A stretch of 64,000 nucleotides of DNA, taken from the NCBI GenBank assembly GCA_905220665.1, contig CAJNAR010000155.1, positions 310,001-374,000 of the forward strand, in the 5' to 3' direction. Below are positions 34,357 to 45,143 of this stretch, one piece after another. A model generated the notes under the pieces. That model was not told where the DNA came from. It did no database searches and worked only from the letters and a program-made list of their open reading frames with translations. The translations under genes were made by a program, and so were the position numbers. The stretch comes from Albugo candida. Lineage: Eukaryota; Oomycota; Peronosporomycetes; Albuginales; Albuginaceae. Position 1 is the stretch's first letter, and the number at the start of each line of letters is the position of its first letter.

Positions 34357-34713
34357 ATGAGATCTTGCTTCCCGCTATCTCTACTAGTTTGCTCCTCTAT
34401 GACAACGGCCCTACTCGCGTCTAGTGAAAATTCAACAATAACGACATGTATGTTTACTGTATGATACCCTCGCCAATAATCATGGCTGATCGGTCTCTAA
34501 GTAAGCAATGCGAAGGAAGAGGAGGCAGCATCAACAGGTTTGTCTTCTGCCAGTTTTGCGATGGCACATTTACACGAGCTTTGTTTGCTTAGTGAACGCT
34601 CCTGTGAAATTTCCACTAACATCTACCGGGAAGCGCCGAGAAAGATGGAGAAAATGTCCATCAAGCAAGTACCAACCGCATTACCCGGTCCTTTCTACCG
34701 GGAAGCGGGCTGA
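34357..34713 (+). CDS. small secreted protein, family member 3
   Basis: Exon 1 34357-34447, intron 34448-34501 (54 nt, GTATGT...CTAAG), exon 2 34502-34713; 100 aa. The signal peptide is MRSCFPLSLLVCSSMTTALL with ASSENS following. Exon 2 contains LSSASFAMAHLHELCLLSER, then SCEISTNIYREAPRKMEKM. The CEIS...KME part resembles CEES...RMEN in the member at 14900. An alternative acceptor 4 bp downstream (after GTAAG) opens another frame to 34759 with a basic tail (MRRKRRQHQQ); I prefer the first by similarity to family member 1. It lies in block B; the block A copy is decayed. Candidate effector, unknown function. Confidence 0.5.
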
Positions 34714-36166
34714 AGTATCGATCTTTTCTAGTGTGAGCGATATACAAACGCATGATTAGCGGGTATGTCTCTGTGGTACATGCTGAAAACTAAACGCTCA
34801 TAAGATTTTTGTTTTCGACAAACTATGCATCTTGTTCTACGTTCAGGCAAGATCAAGACCTATCTAACAAACGACGCAAACCAGGCTAAGGGACCGACTT
34901 CTGATTTCGAAGTCGACTTTATCTCGGTCAATACAATATCGCTGACATATTTGGTTTATATATCTCACTATTAGAGAAGTGGACGTTTTAGATCCTTTGT
35001 CGAAGTCTTCAAACTTTGTCTCTCTGTGTGTCTTGGACAAACTGGGGTGCCGAATAATAGATATGACATTGTGCTACAAGCCCTTCCATTACGAGCCACG
35101 TTGTCGTCGCAACATCCTCGACGGCATTGTCAAGCTCACCAAAGGCAATGAGTACATAAATGTGCACCTTCCTTACTATTTTTTCATATAACTAATTATG
35201 ACCACGTCCTCTCAGAGGTGCGGTTTGCAATCGTATCAAGCGCGATGTTCCTATCTAGACGGAGACTTCAAGATACCTTACGCAGTCTGTGTTGTACATG
35301 AACGTAGTAAAGGACCGAGAAGGTAGGCACAAAATATTATTAAGAGCTAAGGCTATGAATTGTAATTTACTGTCTACATTATCTCGACGGGTATGCTTAA
35401 GGGACGATCAATCTAAAGCCAGGACCGATCAGAAGAGCGATGAAAGGAGGAGAAAGTGTCTTATACAAAATCAAGCCAATCTAAATCATTTCATTTTGTG
35501 AGATACTCATCATTCTGGATATCATTGATGCAGCTAAGACGTTCACATCCAACTGGCTACAAAATATGACAGTGGCAGTGTCGCTCTTGTCATTGATAAC
35601 TCTAGAAACCTCTAATCTAGCTTGAGCTTGTCGACACCTCAGAAAGCGCGATATTGTTTCCACACGACCACATCAGGACCATCTGATACATCATTCAATT
35701 GAGCACGAAACACCTTCTGTATCATTATTTCAATGCCACTGCTGGACTTCTGATTTTCTCAACATTCGATTCCTTCCGCACCCGCTTTCTGCGACGTTCT
35801 CAGTACTTTCTATTACATATTCTCAACCACTGATTACCAGTTGGCTCAATGCGGATACAATGTGGTCTACTACATTTTGATCCAGAATACCACAATGCAA
35901 ATAGGAGAGAGTTGGTGGCACGCCTACTGATAGATCTGATGGCTTGTCGATAATCCAAACGAATCGCTTGATTATTTCAATCCAAATCTGCTCCTCATGA
36001 ATTATCCATCTCATTCAAATGACTCATCCCATCCTCTATATTGTGCTCGAGATTAGCTCTCTTTGCGCTCACGTATTGGAGCAATTTATTAGCGAGACGG
36101 CTTCGTCTTGTATTGAGGTGTATACTATACATAGGTGAATTGAACTTGAATCCGATCACTTCAATC

Positions 36167-36673
36167 ATGGTGAGTGGAGCATTTCTCATTGTGTTGATTC
36201 TTATTTCTGATACAATTGAATACGTCGTCATGTGTAATCAGATTGTAGATGGTGCCAGTATGGAAACCAATCAGAACATTAGGTGGAAGCGGTATGAATG
36301 ATCTGACATTACTCTCTGTAGACGACTGTAGCATACATGTTCTTGAAAGTCGCAAGAGATTCGAGAAATTGAGAGATAGGAAGAAAGATCAGCAAGTACG
36401 CATGGAAAGAGTGATGCAAGGCAAGTGGATAATCCCACTTGAAGTGAGTTCTCATCTTGTCAGACAGAGTCGTTTGCTCAAATTGAAGCTTCAGTAAATA
36501 AATTGATGCAAATGATACAACGACAATATATGAGCTACGAGCAGGATTTCGACAAGGTTTCGTGTATTCTTGGCGAAGAACTGGCCACACAAAGTGAAAT
36601 TGAGAAGAAATTGCGTATGATTGCATCCATCATCAACAACATTGCTGAAAGCTCAGTAGTAGCAAGCCAATAA
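36167..36673 (+). CDS. small secreted coiled-coil protein, 3 exons
   Basis: Exons 36167-36233, 36322-36395, 36464-36673; introns of 88 and 68 nt, GT-AG; CDS 351 nt (116 aa), in frame. The N-terminus MVSGAFLIVLILISDTIEYVV is a likely signal peptide or anchor. The rest is almost entirely charged helix: CSIHVLESRKRFEKLRDRKK, FAQIEASVNKLMQMIQRQYM, then LATQSEIEKKLRMIASIIN, ending VVASQ. The block A copy (20227) preserves the same first-intron sites but has stops. No family recognised. A secreted helical protein fits a candidate effector, by inference. Confidence 0.55.
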
Positions 36674-37570
36674 ATTGAAAATGCTTATTGGCACCAGGTC
36701 GCTAATATTCATCATGTGCCTTCCCCATAGCAAAACCCATATATTAACAATCTCGACTACATGGAATGCTCTTCTTGACATCGCCCCTCCAACCACTCCA
36801 AGATTGATAATGATCTCAGCTTACTGATGAATTATTTCACACTATTTATACCGTTCCAGATGTTGCCTTTTGTCGCCTGCTTTCTCAAAAAAAAATGTGG
36901 CACGTTGCGTATCGCACTACTCTGACACTTTTTTAATAGCTGAGATCTACAAAGCAAACATCAGTGAGCTTTGGTAAATGTGATTCCATTTCGAACTGGA
37001 CTTGCAGATTCATACAAAACGGTTGTAAACATAGTTAATCAATAATGTGCTATATGCGTGCACTTGCAAGGGGATCGGTCACAAGTGAGCAAGGTGAGAA
37101 AATCGCAGATGGACGCGTTTCAACGACAGCGTCAATGGAACAATAGACTCTGACAAGCTTGATTTTATTTTTGTTCATGCAAAATTCACTTCGTAAAGCC
37201 CAGCTGTATGAAACGATGACAATTGAGCCAAGTACACGATGCTTAGGTCCATAAGTCGAGACGTCACGCAAAAGAAAAAATCACTTGACAAAATCACGAT
37301 TTTATCGTCTTATCGATCTCGTGAATTTTGAAAAAAAGTAATTGAGATCGCTTTTTGTCCAAACGATTTGCATATGACAATTCTCCAGACTTGCTTCAAC
37401 TGTAGTTCTTGATGCAAATCATTTATAGGGGCTCTACTTGTCAAGCCTTTCAAGTTGTATCATTACCATCACGCATACCTTATGGTGAGTTCAAAAAAGG
37501 GCGCGTTTGGTCGTGTTCAAAATCTCCTATCGGGATGTCCGCCAATCGCGTATCGGCTCAACAACAACTA

Positions 37571-38890
37571 CCATGTAAGACCTCAGCACTAAAATGGCAC
37601 ATCTACAGCTACAATGATTCAAACCTGAAATACTAGGGTTAAAGTCGAAATTCAAACAAGTGGTGCAATGCACTGCGGTGGGGTGTTAACCTAGTGGGTT
37701 TGAGAATTGTCCCTCTGCATGTAACTTAATTTGACGGTGCCACATAAAGGAGGAAAGAAGGTGTGACATTTATGCCTATTCGCTGTTTGTTACGGACTAC
37801 GCACTTGAGTAAACGTAAACGTTAGAATCTAACAGAATGGAGCGGAGTTGCCTGCACAATCGGAGAACTTTGTAGTAGTCTATTCGTCGCATGCAACAGA
37901 AAACCAAGAATTTTTTATTATATACTAGATTTCAAGTTTATCTGGACGGATAAAGTACGAAATAAAAGTAAAATCCTTGGTCGTCAATGTTGTGCTCAGG
38001 CACGTTGAATGAATTTTTTATTAGTGTGTATCGAAGTGACGCATAATTCCTTGCGTACAAGGTCAAGTATTTGCAAACATTCTGTAAAGCGAATCCTTTG
38101 CTTTTGAATTTTCCTGCTTCAGAGTCAGTATCGGACGCGATGTTGCACGTATGTGTCCGCAGTACCATTATTCTGGTACCACTAAATCATTGGCTCTGCA
38201 TGGCCAAAACAGCTCGTATTACAACATTTTTCATAATGGATGCCACTTTACCAGCTGTCATGTCTCGTGGCAAAATGCACTCTTCGTGCTTTGCTTGAGA
38301 CAATCTATGCATGTGCAGTTAAAAAGCTAGGCAAAAATCAATTTTCGTTCTATCAGACTGATTGCCCAAGTTCACGATTGAATGGAGAGAGAATTTGCTA
38401 TCTTTGCACTGCCTCTGGCGTGCAAAGAGTAACTTCGATCGACCGCTTTTCTGCCGATCACGTCAACGAAAGCGTCTAATGCTGGATGAGACGCAGGGCT
38501 TAAGCTCGATCCAATGGCGATGAAAGCGGAGATTCAATCCTTGGAGATTTGCAATAAGTTTTTGGAATGAGTACATGTATCAAAATTGCACTATCTTTCC
38601 ATCCGCTCTCAAATAACCAATAGAGTGAAATGATATACGCAGTGCATAGAGAGATAAATTTACAGTGCATTTTCGTTGCGCTGAAGCTACTACTTCACTC
38701 GCATGCACTAGAATTGACATCTATACAATATCTGATGCTTATTTTACGCGTCAAGTAGCTGGTGGTGTATCTAAATCAGCTCGGAAATCGCTTGCAAAAT
38801 CGATCCAAATCGTCCTTTGCGTGTATTCAATTGGTCATAAAGAGTGAAACATGAATATAGACCAATAAAAAAACATTTTTTTTGTGCTGG
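37571..38890. other. 1.3-kb spacer, possible small ORF
   Basis: The frame 38240-38479 plus reads CLVAKCTLRALLETIYACAV, then KKLGKNQFSFYQTDCPSSRL and ends DHVNESV. It is more protein-like than its surroundings and Cys-rich, but it has no family match and no clear partner exon. The rest looks non-coding. The sequence just upstream of 38891 should hold the PRPF18 promoter; there is a T-run at about 38877-38884. Confidence 0.35.
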
Positions 38891-39946
38891 ATGGACGCGT
38901 TGCAAGCTATTCTCCGAACCAAAAAACGCGAATTCGCCTCCATTCAGGCTGAAAAAGCTCGAAAAAACGGAAAATACTTGCGTCGATCGGAGATAGAAGA
39001 TATACTACATAATAGAGAGACTTCTACACCATCTGACAATGGGGATAAAACCGCTAATTCGACAAAGACTGACTCTCTGTTTGAATCAAACACACACGAC
39101 ATTCCACAAACTTGTACTAAAAACGATCTGAACGGTGGGGAAAATGCCAATTTTAATCACTCATTTACAACACTCTCGTGGGTCGAACTTAAACGTCGCT
39201 TACGCGAGCTATCAGAGCCTGTGACACTCTTTGGAGAAGATCGACACGATCGAATCGCTCGTTTGCAGAGAGTTGAGCACGAGTTGATATCAAAGGATGA
39301 TGACGCACTAGGTCAAGGTCACGACATACAGAACAATTTCCTACGAAAATACAAAGAAGAGAGACATCAAAACGATGAGAATGAAGAGAATCGACAAGAC
39401 GAAGAGCCTGACGATCTCGATATAACACGCGGGAATAAGAAGAGTGACACTGAAGAAGGCGACATGGAAGAATCCAACCCTCATCTCACAATCTATCGAT
39501 TTTTTAAGAAAATGTTGCGCTCTTGGGAAAAAGACTTGGCGAATCGACCGGAAGATGTCAAACGAACGATACAAGGCAAAATCGCGTCTAAAACGCTCAA
39601 ACAGTGCAAAGACTATATCCGCCCATTATTCAAATTGTGCAAATTGGAACGTGTTCCAAATGACATTTTACCAAATTTGGTGGAAATTGTCAAATTTTGT
39701 CAAGCAAAGGAGTTTGTGCAAGCGAATGACGCGTATATCCGTTTGGCGATCGGGAATGCGGCCTGGCCTATCGGCGTCACGATGGTTGGAATTCACGAGC
39801 GAACTGGAAGAGAGAAGATCAATGCGAACAAGCAAGCGCATGTCATGAACAATGAAGGCCAACGAAAGTACTTGACATCGGTCAAAAGGCTGATGACATA
39901 TTGTCAATCTATTTCCAATGTATTACCGTCGAAAAAAGTTTGCTAA
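38891..39946 (+). CDS. PRPF18: pre-mRNA splicing factor 18 (Prp18)
   Basis: Single exon, 351 aa; human PRPF18 is about 340 aa. The start MDALQAILRTKKREF resembles the family N-terminus and fits ATG 38891. An SFM/PRP4-like motif follows in the middle (LSWVELKRRLRELSEPVTLF, then GEDRHDRIARLQRVE). An acidic linker comes next, then the C-terminal Prp18 domain of five helices: HLTIYRFFKKMLRSWEKDL, SKTLKQCKDYIRPLFKLC. The hallmark conserved loop is NAAWPIGVTMVGIHERTGRE, followed by KYLTSVKRLMTYCQ. Prp18 works with Slu7 in the second catalytic step of splicing, in the nucleus. It is convergent with the NCA2 gene, 55 bp apart. Confidence 0.95.
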   Translation: MDALQAILRTKKREFASIQAEKARKNGKYLRRSEIEDILHNRETSTPSDNGDKTANSTKTDSLFESNTHDIPQTCTKNDLNGGENANFNHSFTTLSWVELKRRLRELSEPVTLFGEDRHDRIARLQRVEHELISKDDDALGQGHDIQNNFLRKYKEERHQNDENEENRQDEEPDDLDITRGNKKSDTEEGDMEESNPHLTIYRFFKKMLRSWEKDLANRPEDVKRTIQGKIASKTLKQCKDYIRPLFKLCKLERVPNDILPNLVEIVKFCQAKEFVQANDAYIRLAIGNAAWPIGVTMVGIHERTGREKINANKQAHVMNNEGQRKYLTSVKRLMTYCQSISNVLPSKKVC

Positions 39947-40001
39947 AACAAAACACTGATTCCCACCAGTTTAACGACTTGACCATACGACGATAAAGGG
40001 T

Positions 40002-42051
40002 CTAGTGCAAAAGCCAACTTGACCGGAGTTTGGGTTGATTCAAAAAAGGATAGGAATGATACATTCGTTGGATTACGGCCAGGCGTTGTGACACATAGAG
40101 TCCTTCTTCCAGCAAATCGCTGAGATCTTCTTCAAATCGAACTTGATCCTCATCACGAAAGAGCACTCGATGCGAGTCGAATAAGCTTCGAAGTTGATGC
40201 AAGAGCAGAATCAGATACCCGAGATCTCGAGCATTTAAGGTGTGCCATTGTGCTTCCTCAACACCTTCAGCCTGTAAAGATGAGCCACGATTTTGTTTAT
40301 TTAAAAGCCGCTCAATATCACGCAAAAATCTTCGCAAATGACTCGCAACGTCCCGAGAATCGTAGGACAAATGCTCTGTGGTTTTTCGATACAGCTGAAA
40401 GAAGAGCATCTTGGTGAGCCCATAGATACCAGCACCGGCGAGAATCGTTGGAATAGTGGCAAGCAATTGCAAATTGAGCTGATTGGCGTGCATCAAATCA
40501 TCGATCGCTCCCATGGCGACCATGAGTTCTTTTTTGATAAACTGAATCTGGATAAGAAGCATACGAACGATATCGCCTGTCATCAGGCTACGAACAGCAG
40601 TAGAAAGCTGTTTCTCATACACGAATGAAACAAGGGACATATCCATACTTTCCACTTTTCGTTGTAATTCTTGTGGCGGCATATTTGGATTCGTATCACA
40701 CGCAAAGTCGTGGAGCATTCGTTGTAGACTTGCTTTCGCATCCAGTAAAGCCGCAGCGTCTTGAATGTCATTTTTCCGATTGAAGAGTAATTCTCCAAGA
40801 ATGGCGCTGCAATACACAAAATCATGTCAGCCAGACCGAAAACGAAAGTATATTTCTTCGTACTCAATGGGCTCAATCATGTGCTCAATGAAGAATTGCT
40901 GGAGGGCTTCCCGTATGGTTTTAGCAATCGACAGGAATCTGACTCGATTTCGTGTGAGCCAAACACCTGCTACTCCGACAGAGACGACTGCAATGGTGAG
41001 TGGAATCCATCTAACAGTGAGTAGTGAGGTACGACCGAAATCGAAGATGAGCGTCTATACCGTCTTTGTAGCGTAGAAGGCGGTCGGCAGGGCTTCAATG
41101 CACACTGAAACAGACTTGAGAGCCCGACACGAACATCTCTCATTTGGCAGATATGCGCGTCCAAACTCAGTAAAGACCTCTGTAAGTTGGATTTTGATAC
41201 AAATTTCAATCCAGAGCACACGAAATCTACCAACAATGTTGATCAGTCTGATGTCTACGATGTCTATTCCTTCACGCACCAGAGTTTAAAGAAGTAACAG
41301 AAGCCAAGGAATTAGTCTCCAAACTCAACGTCCCGTCCAATCTTTGCGGTGAGGTGATACTCGGTGTCAAATATATGCTTTTGAGTAAATTCACAGCTCT
41401 CTGCACGATTTCCTCGACGATATGCGTCTGTGTCGAATTTGGTTTCTGCAACATTGACACCAGTGTCGTCCTCAGCGTTTTCAATTGACCAAGTCGAGTC
41501 TACAAAGCTTTTCAATGACGCGAAAACAAAAGCTTTGGACCTGTACCAAATTCACATCCATCGTCTCTGTCAGCGCTCTTAGCTTTTCCGAATTGGCAAT
41601 TCGATGCGACCTGAACGCAAGATTCAATTTCCTTATACAAATGAAGAAGTATCCACCTCGATATTAGCCATTCTGTCGGCATTTGCTCCAATTTTGCTCG
41701 CAGTTTGTTACGCTGTAAGAATTTCCAATACAAAATCGCATCGGGAATGTGTTGAATCGCTTCTAAAAGGTCAAATGTTGCGATCTCCAATTGCGCGAGA
41801 ATCACATTCAGCCACAATGCGTACACGCTCGTGCAAAGAATTTCGTTTGTTTCAATGGATTCTGAAGTGAATTCACATAATTGCAAGTTTTCATGCACAC
41901 ATTCCAACGATTGTAGCAGAGTGCTACTATCTCGCGACGAATTCCGTAGCTGTAGTTCCTGTAGCGATGCGCGTACGCTGGAGGCTATTTGACCATCGAT
42001 CGACGATAAGGAATCCGAATCGATGGGCGAAAGTTCACTGGCTGAGATCAT
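40002..42051 (-). CDS. NCA2: NCA2-like mitochondrial protein, 5 exons
   Basis: Exons (minus): 42051-41611, 41499-41280, 41226-41061, 41010-40864, 40806-40002; 1779-nt CDS, about 592 aa (yeast Nca2 is 616). The C-terminal NCA2 domain is clear. WIPLTIAVVSVGVAGVWL is a membrane segment, then come IREALQQFFIEHMIEPIDAI and DDLMHANQLNLQLLATIPTI. The second membrane segment follows (LAGAGIYGLTKMLFF), and near the end is DLGYLILLLHQLRSL. In yeast the family supports expression of mitochondrially encoded ATP synthase subunits 6 and 8. The last three introns have clean GT-AG sites. The first intron (41500-41610, 111 nt) needs a weak donor, GTCGCA, so the end of exon 1 is uncertain. The gene shares a 75-bp divergent promoter with EFHB. 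Confidence 0.8.
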
Positions 42052-42126
42052 GTCTTATGTATGCGATAGAGTACATAGCACAAAGTAGGCTTTTTGTATT
42101 GTATTTTTAGGCACAACCGTTCTTGA
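42052..42126. promoter_or_regulatory. 75-bp divergent promoter between NCA2 and EFHB
   Basis: Start codons at 42051 (minus) and 42127 (plus) face away from each other across 75 bp. The interval is T-rich on the plus strand and has no TATA box that I can see. Any regulatory elements must be shared or lie inside the first exons or the EFHB intron. Confidence 0.5.
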
Positions 42127-43431
42127 TGAGCACACCTCTTCTTCCAAGAGTACGTGCTGACGCATTCCTTTCTGCTTTCGCTTATCCTTGCACTTTTATA
42201 GCCAGCGGGAAAATGCTGGCAAAACAATGATGAATCCACAGCAGCTTGTTTCCAGTCAGAAACACGACCAACAACACCAGACCACGTGCGTCGTTATCGC
42301 AAATCCTATTTCGCCGAGCCTGGAGCTCGAATTGTTCATCCAGGTCTTATCAACGACACAAAGTCGGACCACGACACGATTTTCGGTGTGGTGACAGACA
42401 AAAGTCAGCATTTAAAGGACGTCATGAGGACGGGTCCAAACACTGATTTTGGGTGGATGCAGCTACAGCAGAAGGAAGCTTTGTACGCTAGTCATCGTCG
42501 TGAGCCTTTGGGCAAGTCTTATTCTCGGGGACACGTCCTACCCCAATGCATGAAAAGTCCGGATTTCGCACACGGAACCATTGCAAGCACAAGTGAGTCC
42601 GCAAAGGAATTACTATACCCAACTTTACCTCATTCACCCGATTCCGACGCACTGTATCGAAAAAGTCATCACGCGAGCTTACCCGGGGAACAGAAGAAGC
42701 GGGATTATGAATGGGGGGATCTAAAGCCTACTTCTCATCGATTTGGACGTGTCAATGTACAAGGAGAAAGTATAGACGCCTGCTTCCAGGACAGTCTTCA
42801 TCCGATCCTCCGACTGAAACAAGTCGAAGATATAAGAGCACTCACTGATCGACTCGGTAAACCGCGATACCTCAGCGCAGCAAATAGAGCGTTGGACGCT
42901 ACTCACGTGTACGGAAGTCGCCCGGCAAATGATGAGGGATCGGCGAGGGAATGCATTCAGAGCTGTTACTCACGTGAGGAACAAGAACCTGATGAGGATC
43001 TCGGAAAGCCTCGACATTATGGATGGAAAAATACGACTTGCAAGTCAAGAACATTTGGTATACCTACGATACGAGCAGATATAAAAACTCCAAGCCATCG
43101 ATCCATTGCCGATTGTCAGAATTACGGCGATGATACTGCGACAAAAGAGCTTTTATACCCCTCACAATTTGCAATGCATGGAATCTCTGAGGAAGAATTT
43201 ACTCGACCGAGAGATGAGGCTTTCTTGCGATCTCTTTTTGTAAAAATCGGATTTGGGGAGAGTGATGACATTGCGAAATTAGTATGGACTATTGTATGCG
43301 GAAAGAAAGAATGTGCGAGTATTGCTACGTATCGTGATACACTCAATGAATATTATGCAGCAAAGCGGAAAGGTGAAAGGGAGTTAGTATTGTGGAGGAA
43401 AAGAGCAGAGGCTGCAAGTAAAGTTTTGTAA
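42127..43431 (+). CDS. EFHB: EFHB/CFAP21-like flagellar protein, 2 exons
   Basis: Exon 1 42127-42150 (MSTPLLPR), intron 42151-42201 (51 nt, GTACGT...TATAG), exon 2 42202-43431; 417 aa. Landmarks of EF-hand domain-containing family member B are RSYFAEPGARIVHPG-like (here KSYFAEPGARIVHPGL), then DTIFGVVTD, repeated ELLYP boxes (ELLYPTLP, ELLYPSQF), HRFGRVNVQG and a C-terminal helical region (FLRSLFVKIGFGESDD). EFHB is a microtubule inner protein of motile cilia, so this points to zoospore flagella. The last region corresponds to an EF-hand, but the acidic calcium loop is not evident. It is shorter than the human protein (about 830 aa). The tiny first exon is supported by a consensus donor and a frame match. 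Confidence 0.8.
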
Positions 43432-43849
43432 GTTATATCTTGAAATTTATCAAGTTGCCCATTTTATGTGACACGTTTTGTCGACGCGGACGGGACCTTC
43501 TTGGTTGTCGCATATGTACCGTTTCAGGTCTTGTATATATAACGACGTATCGTGCAATGAAATGATTGATTGGCAAGTTTTTCGAGTCAATTTACCAATT
43601 TTATATGGTCGCGAAGCTTTTTCATATTTCATGTTAGAATTTTCATGACCACTAAAGTACCATGCATCTTACACTGACTGGATAGATAAATTTCATATAT
43701 ATTCTGTCAATTGATTTGAGCTTTCAGGCGCTCATTTCTGCCCTCAAAGTCACTATCGCTGAAATTTATGGATTGAGTGCCGACCCGGAATATCGGCACA
43801 AACAAACGTGCCCCTTTGAGCGTAAAGCAACCGCACTTTGCGTGACACC
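43432..43849. other. intergenic, no gene seen
   Basis: About 420 bp between two plus-strand genes. The 60-codon minus ORF at 43450-43632 has no supporting feature. Confidence 0.5.
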
Positions 43850-45102
43850 ATGACTCCATCCACGAAATCGGATATAAACGACGATAGAATCGGAAAACGA
43901 CTACCAGCGGATCCAGAGTACGCTGTCATCTCAGCGTTCTTAAGCACTATCGACCAATCATCGATCGGTGATGTCGAGGATACTGTGAAGAGAACCGATC
44001 AAAATACAGTGCTGGCTCAAGATTCGAGTGACGAGAGAGAGCTTTATTTAGGCGATGAGAATTTGATTTGTAGGAATGAATTGATCAAAAGGTCTCGCTT
44101 GAATCGTTTTGCACTGGATGATAACTCGCCATGGCATTCGTGTAATTGGGAACCGACAGTATCGAATCTCTCTTTACAACACGAACACACTATCGCAAGC
44201 AGTAGGGAAGCGACCACAGTGAACACTCAGTCAGTACGTTATGGTACCAATTCACTTTACAAAAATGGAACGTATGAAGCAGATCCAATTACCAAAGAAG
44301 AATTTGCGTTTACAATGGATCAAGGCTCATTATTAATTTCACCACACTCTGAAAATGGCTCGAAAGGCTCGTTTTGTCCTATTTCACGACACACAAAACT
44401 AACAGAATTAGAGCAATATGTGCGTGAGTTAGAACGCGATAATTTGCATTTGAAGCAATCACTCTTAGTCGGTAAGGACACAAATCAAGTCATGAAAACC
44501 CTCCACACAAAAGACAAAGTGGTACATATTCTTAAAGAACGTATCTCAATAGTCGAAAATATGGTGCATCAACTTAATCAATTAAATTTGGAATTGCAGA
44601 ATGTAGATCGCATTTGGCATTCGAATTGTCACATCGGAATCGGTGTTCGAGAATGGAACACGATTGGACATTATGAGCTCATGGAATTATGGAACTTCAT
44701 TCGATCCATTTTTGTCACTCTTTCCATTGACGTTATCGAATTGCGTCCTCACGTATCCGATGGAGAAATGGTACATCAATTCACAATCACAATTCATTTT
44801 CAATTTCTACCCTACTCTCTTCTTATTCATAGATCTTGACGAAATGGCGCGTGCAAGGAGAAATCGCAGCCGCGAATCAACTCAATTCAACTCATGTTTC
44901 TGCAAAGTATGCGGCCGCACTCAAAACCGCACTTTTAGCCATCAAATCTTCTGATTTGACATTTACCGTCACAACATTCATCATTTTTGATCAATACAAA
45001 ATAGCACAACAATACCATTGCTGGGATCAAGTGAGCGTCTTTAAACGTCTGTTTGGTGGACAAATGCCTTCAGCCATCTTTAATATCCTCACAGTCGCGT
45101 AG
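43850..45102 (+). CDS. coiled-coil protein of unknown function, 2 exons
   Basis: Exon 1 43850-44752, intron 44753-44832 (80 nt, GTATCC...CATAG), exon 2 44833-45102; 390 aa. The N-terminal half is Ser/Asp/Asn-rich and probably disordered. A coiled coil follows (LTELEQYVRELERDNLHLKQ, KVVHILKERISIVENMVHQL). The C-terminal part looks folded (VREWNTIGHYELMELW, then WRVQGEIAAANQLNSTHVSA, and RLFGGQMPSAIFNIL). Other in-frame donors exist upstream in exon 1, so up to about 35 residues before the junction are uncertain. I do not recognise the family. It is convergent with the long coiled-coil gene, with 41 bp between stops. Confidence 0.65.
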
Positions 45103-45143
45103 CGTGTCCTCACAAACATGGAGCGACTACAATTTTGAGGCAA

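Larger units (their letters stand above)
34240..37570 (+). repeat. segmental duplication block B (better-preserved copy)
   Basis: Direct-orientation counterpart of block A (18.1-20.7 plus 24.6-25.2 kb). Two small secreted-protein genes with intact frames lie inside it (34357-34713 and 36167-36673), while their block A counterparts are broken. The segment 34760-35330 between them is also conserved. There the plus strand reads NFVSLCVLDKLGCRIIDM against SFVSLCAFIKVGCRKIGW in block A, and the minus strand reads NAVEDVATTTWL against HAVEDVAMAMWL. Its identity is unknown. Confidence 0.7.
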
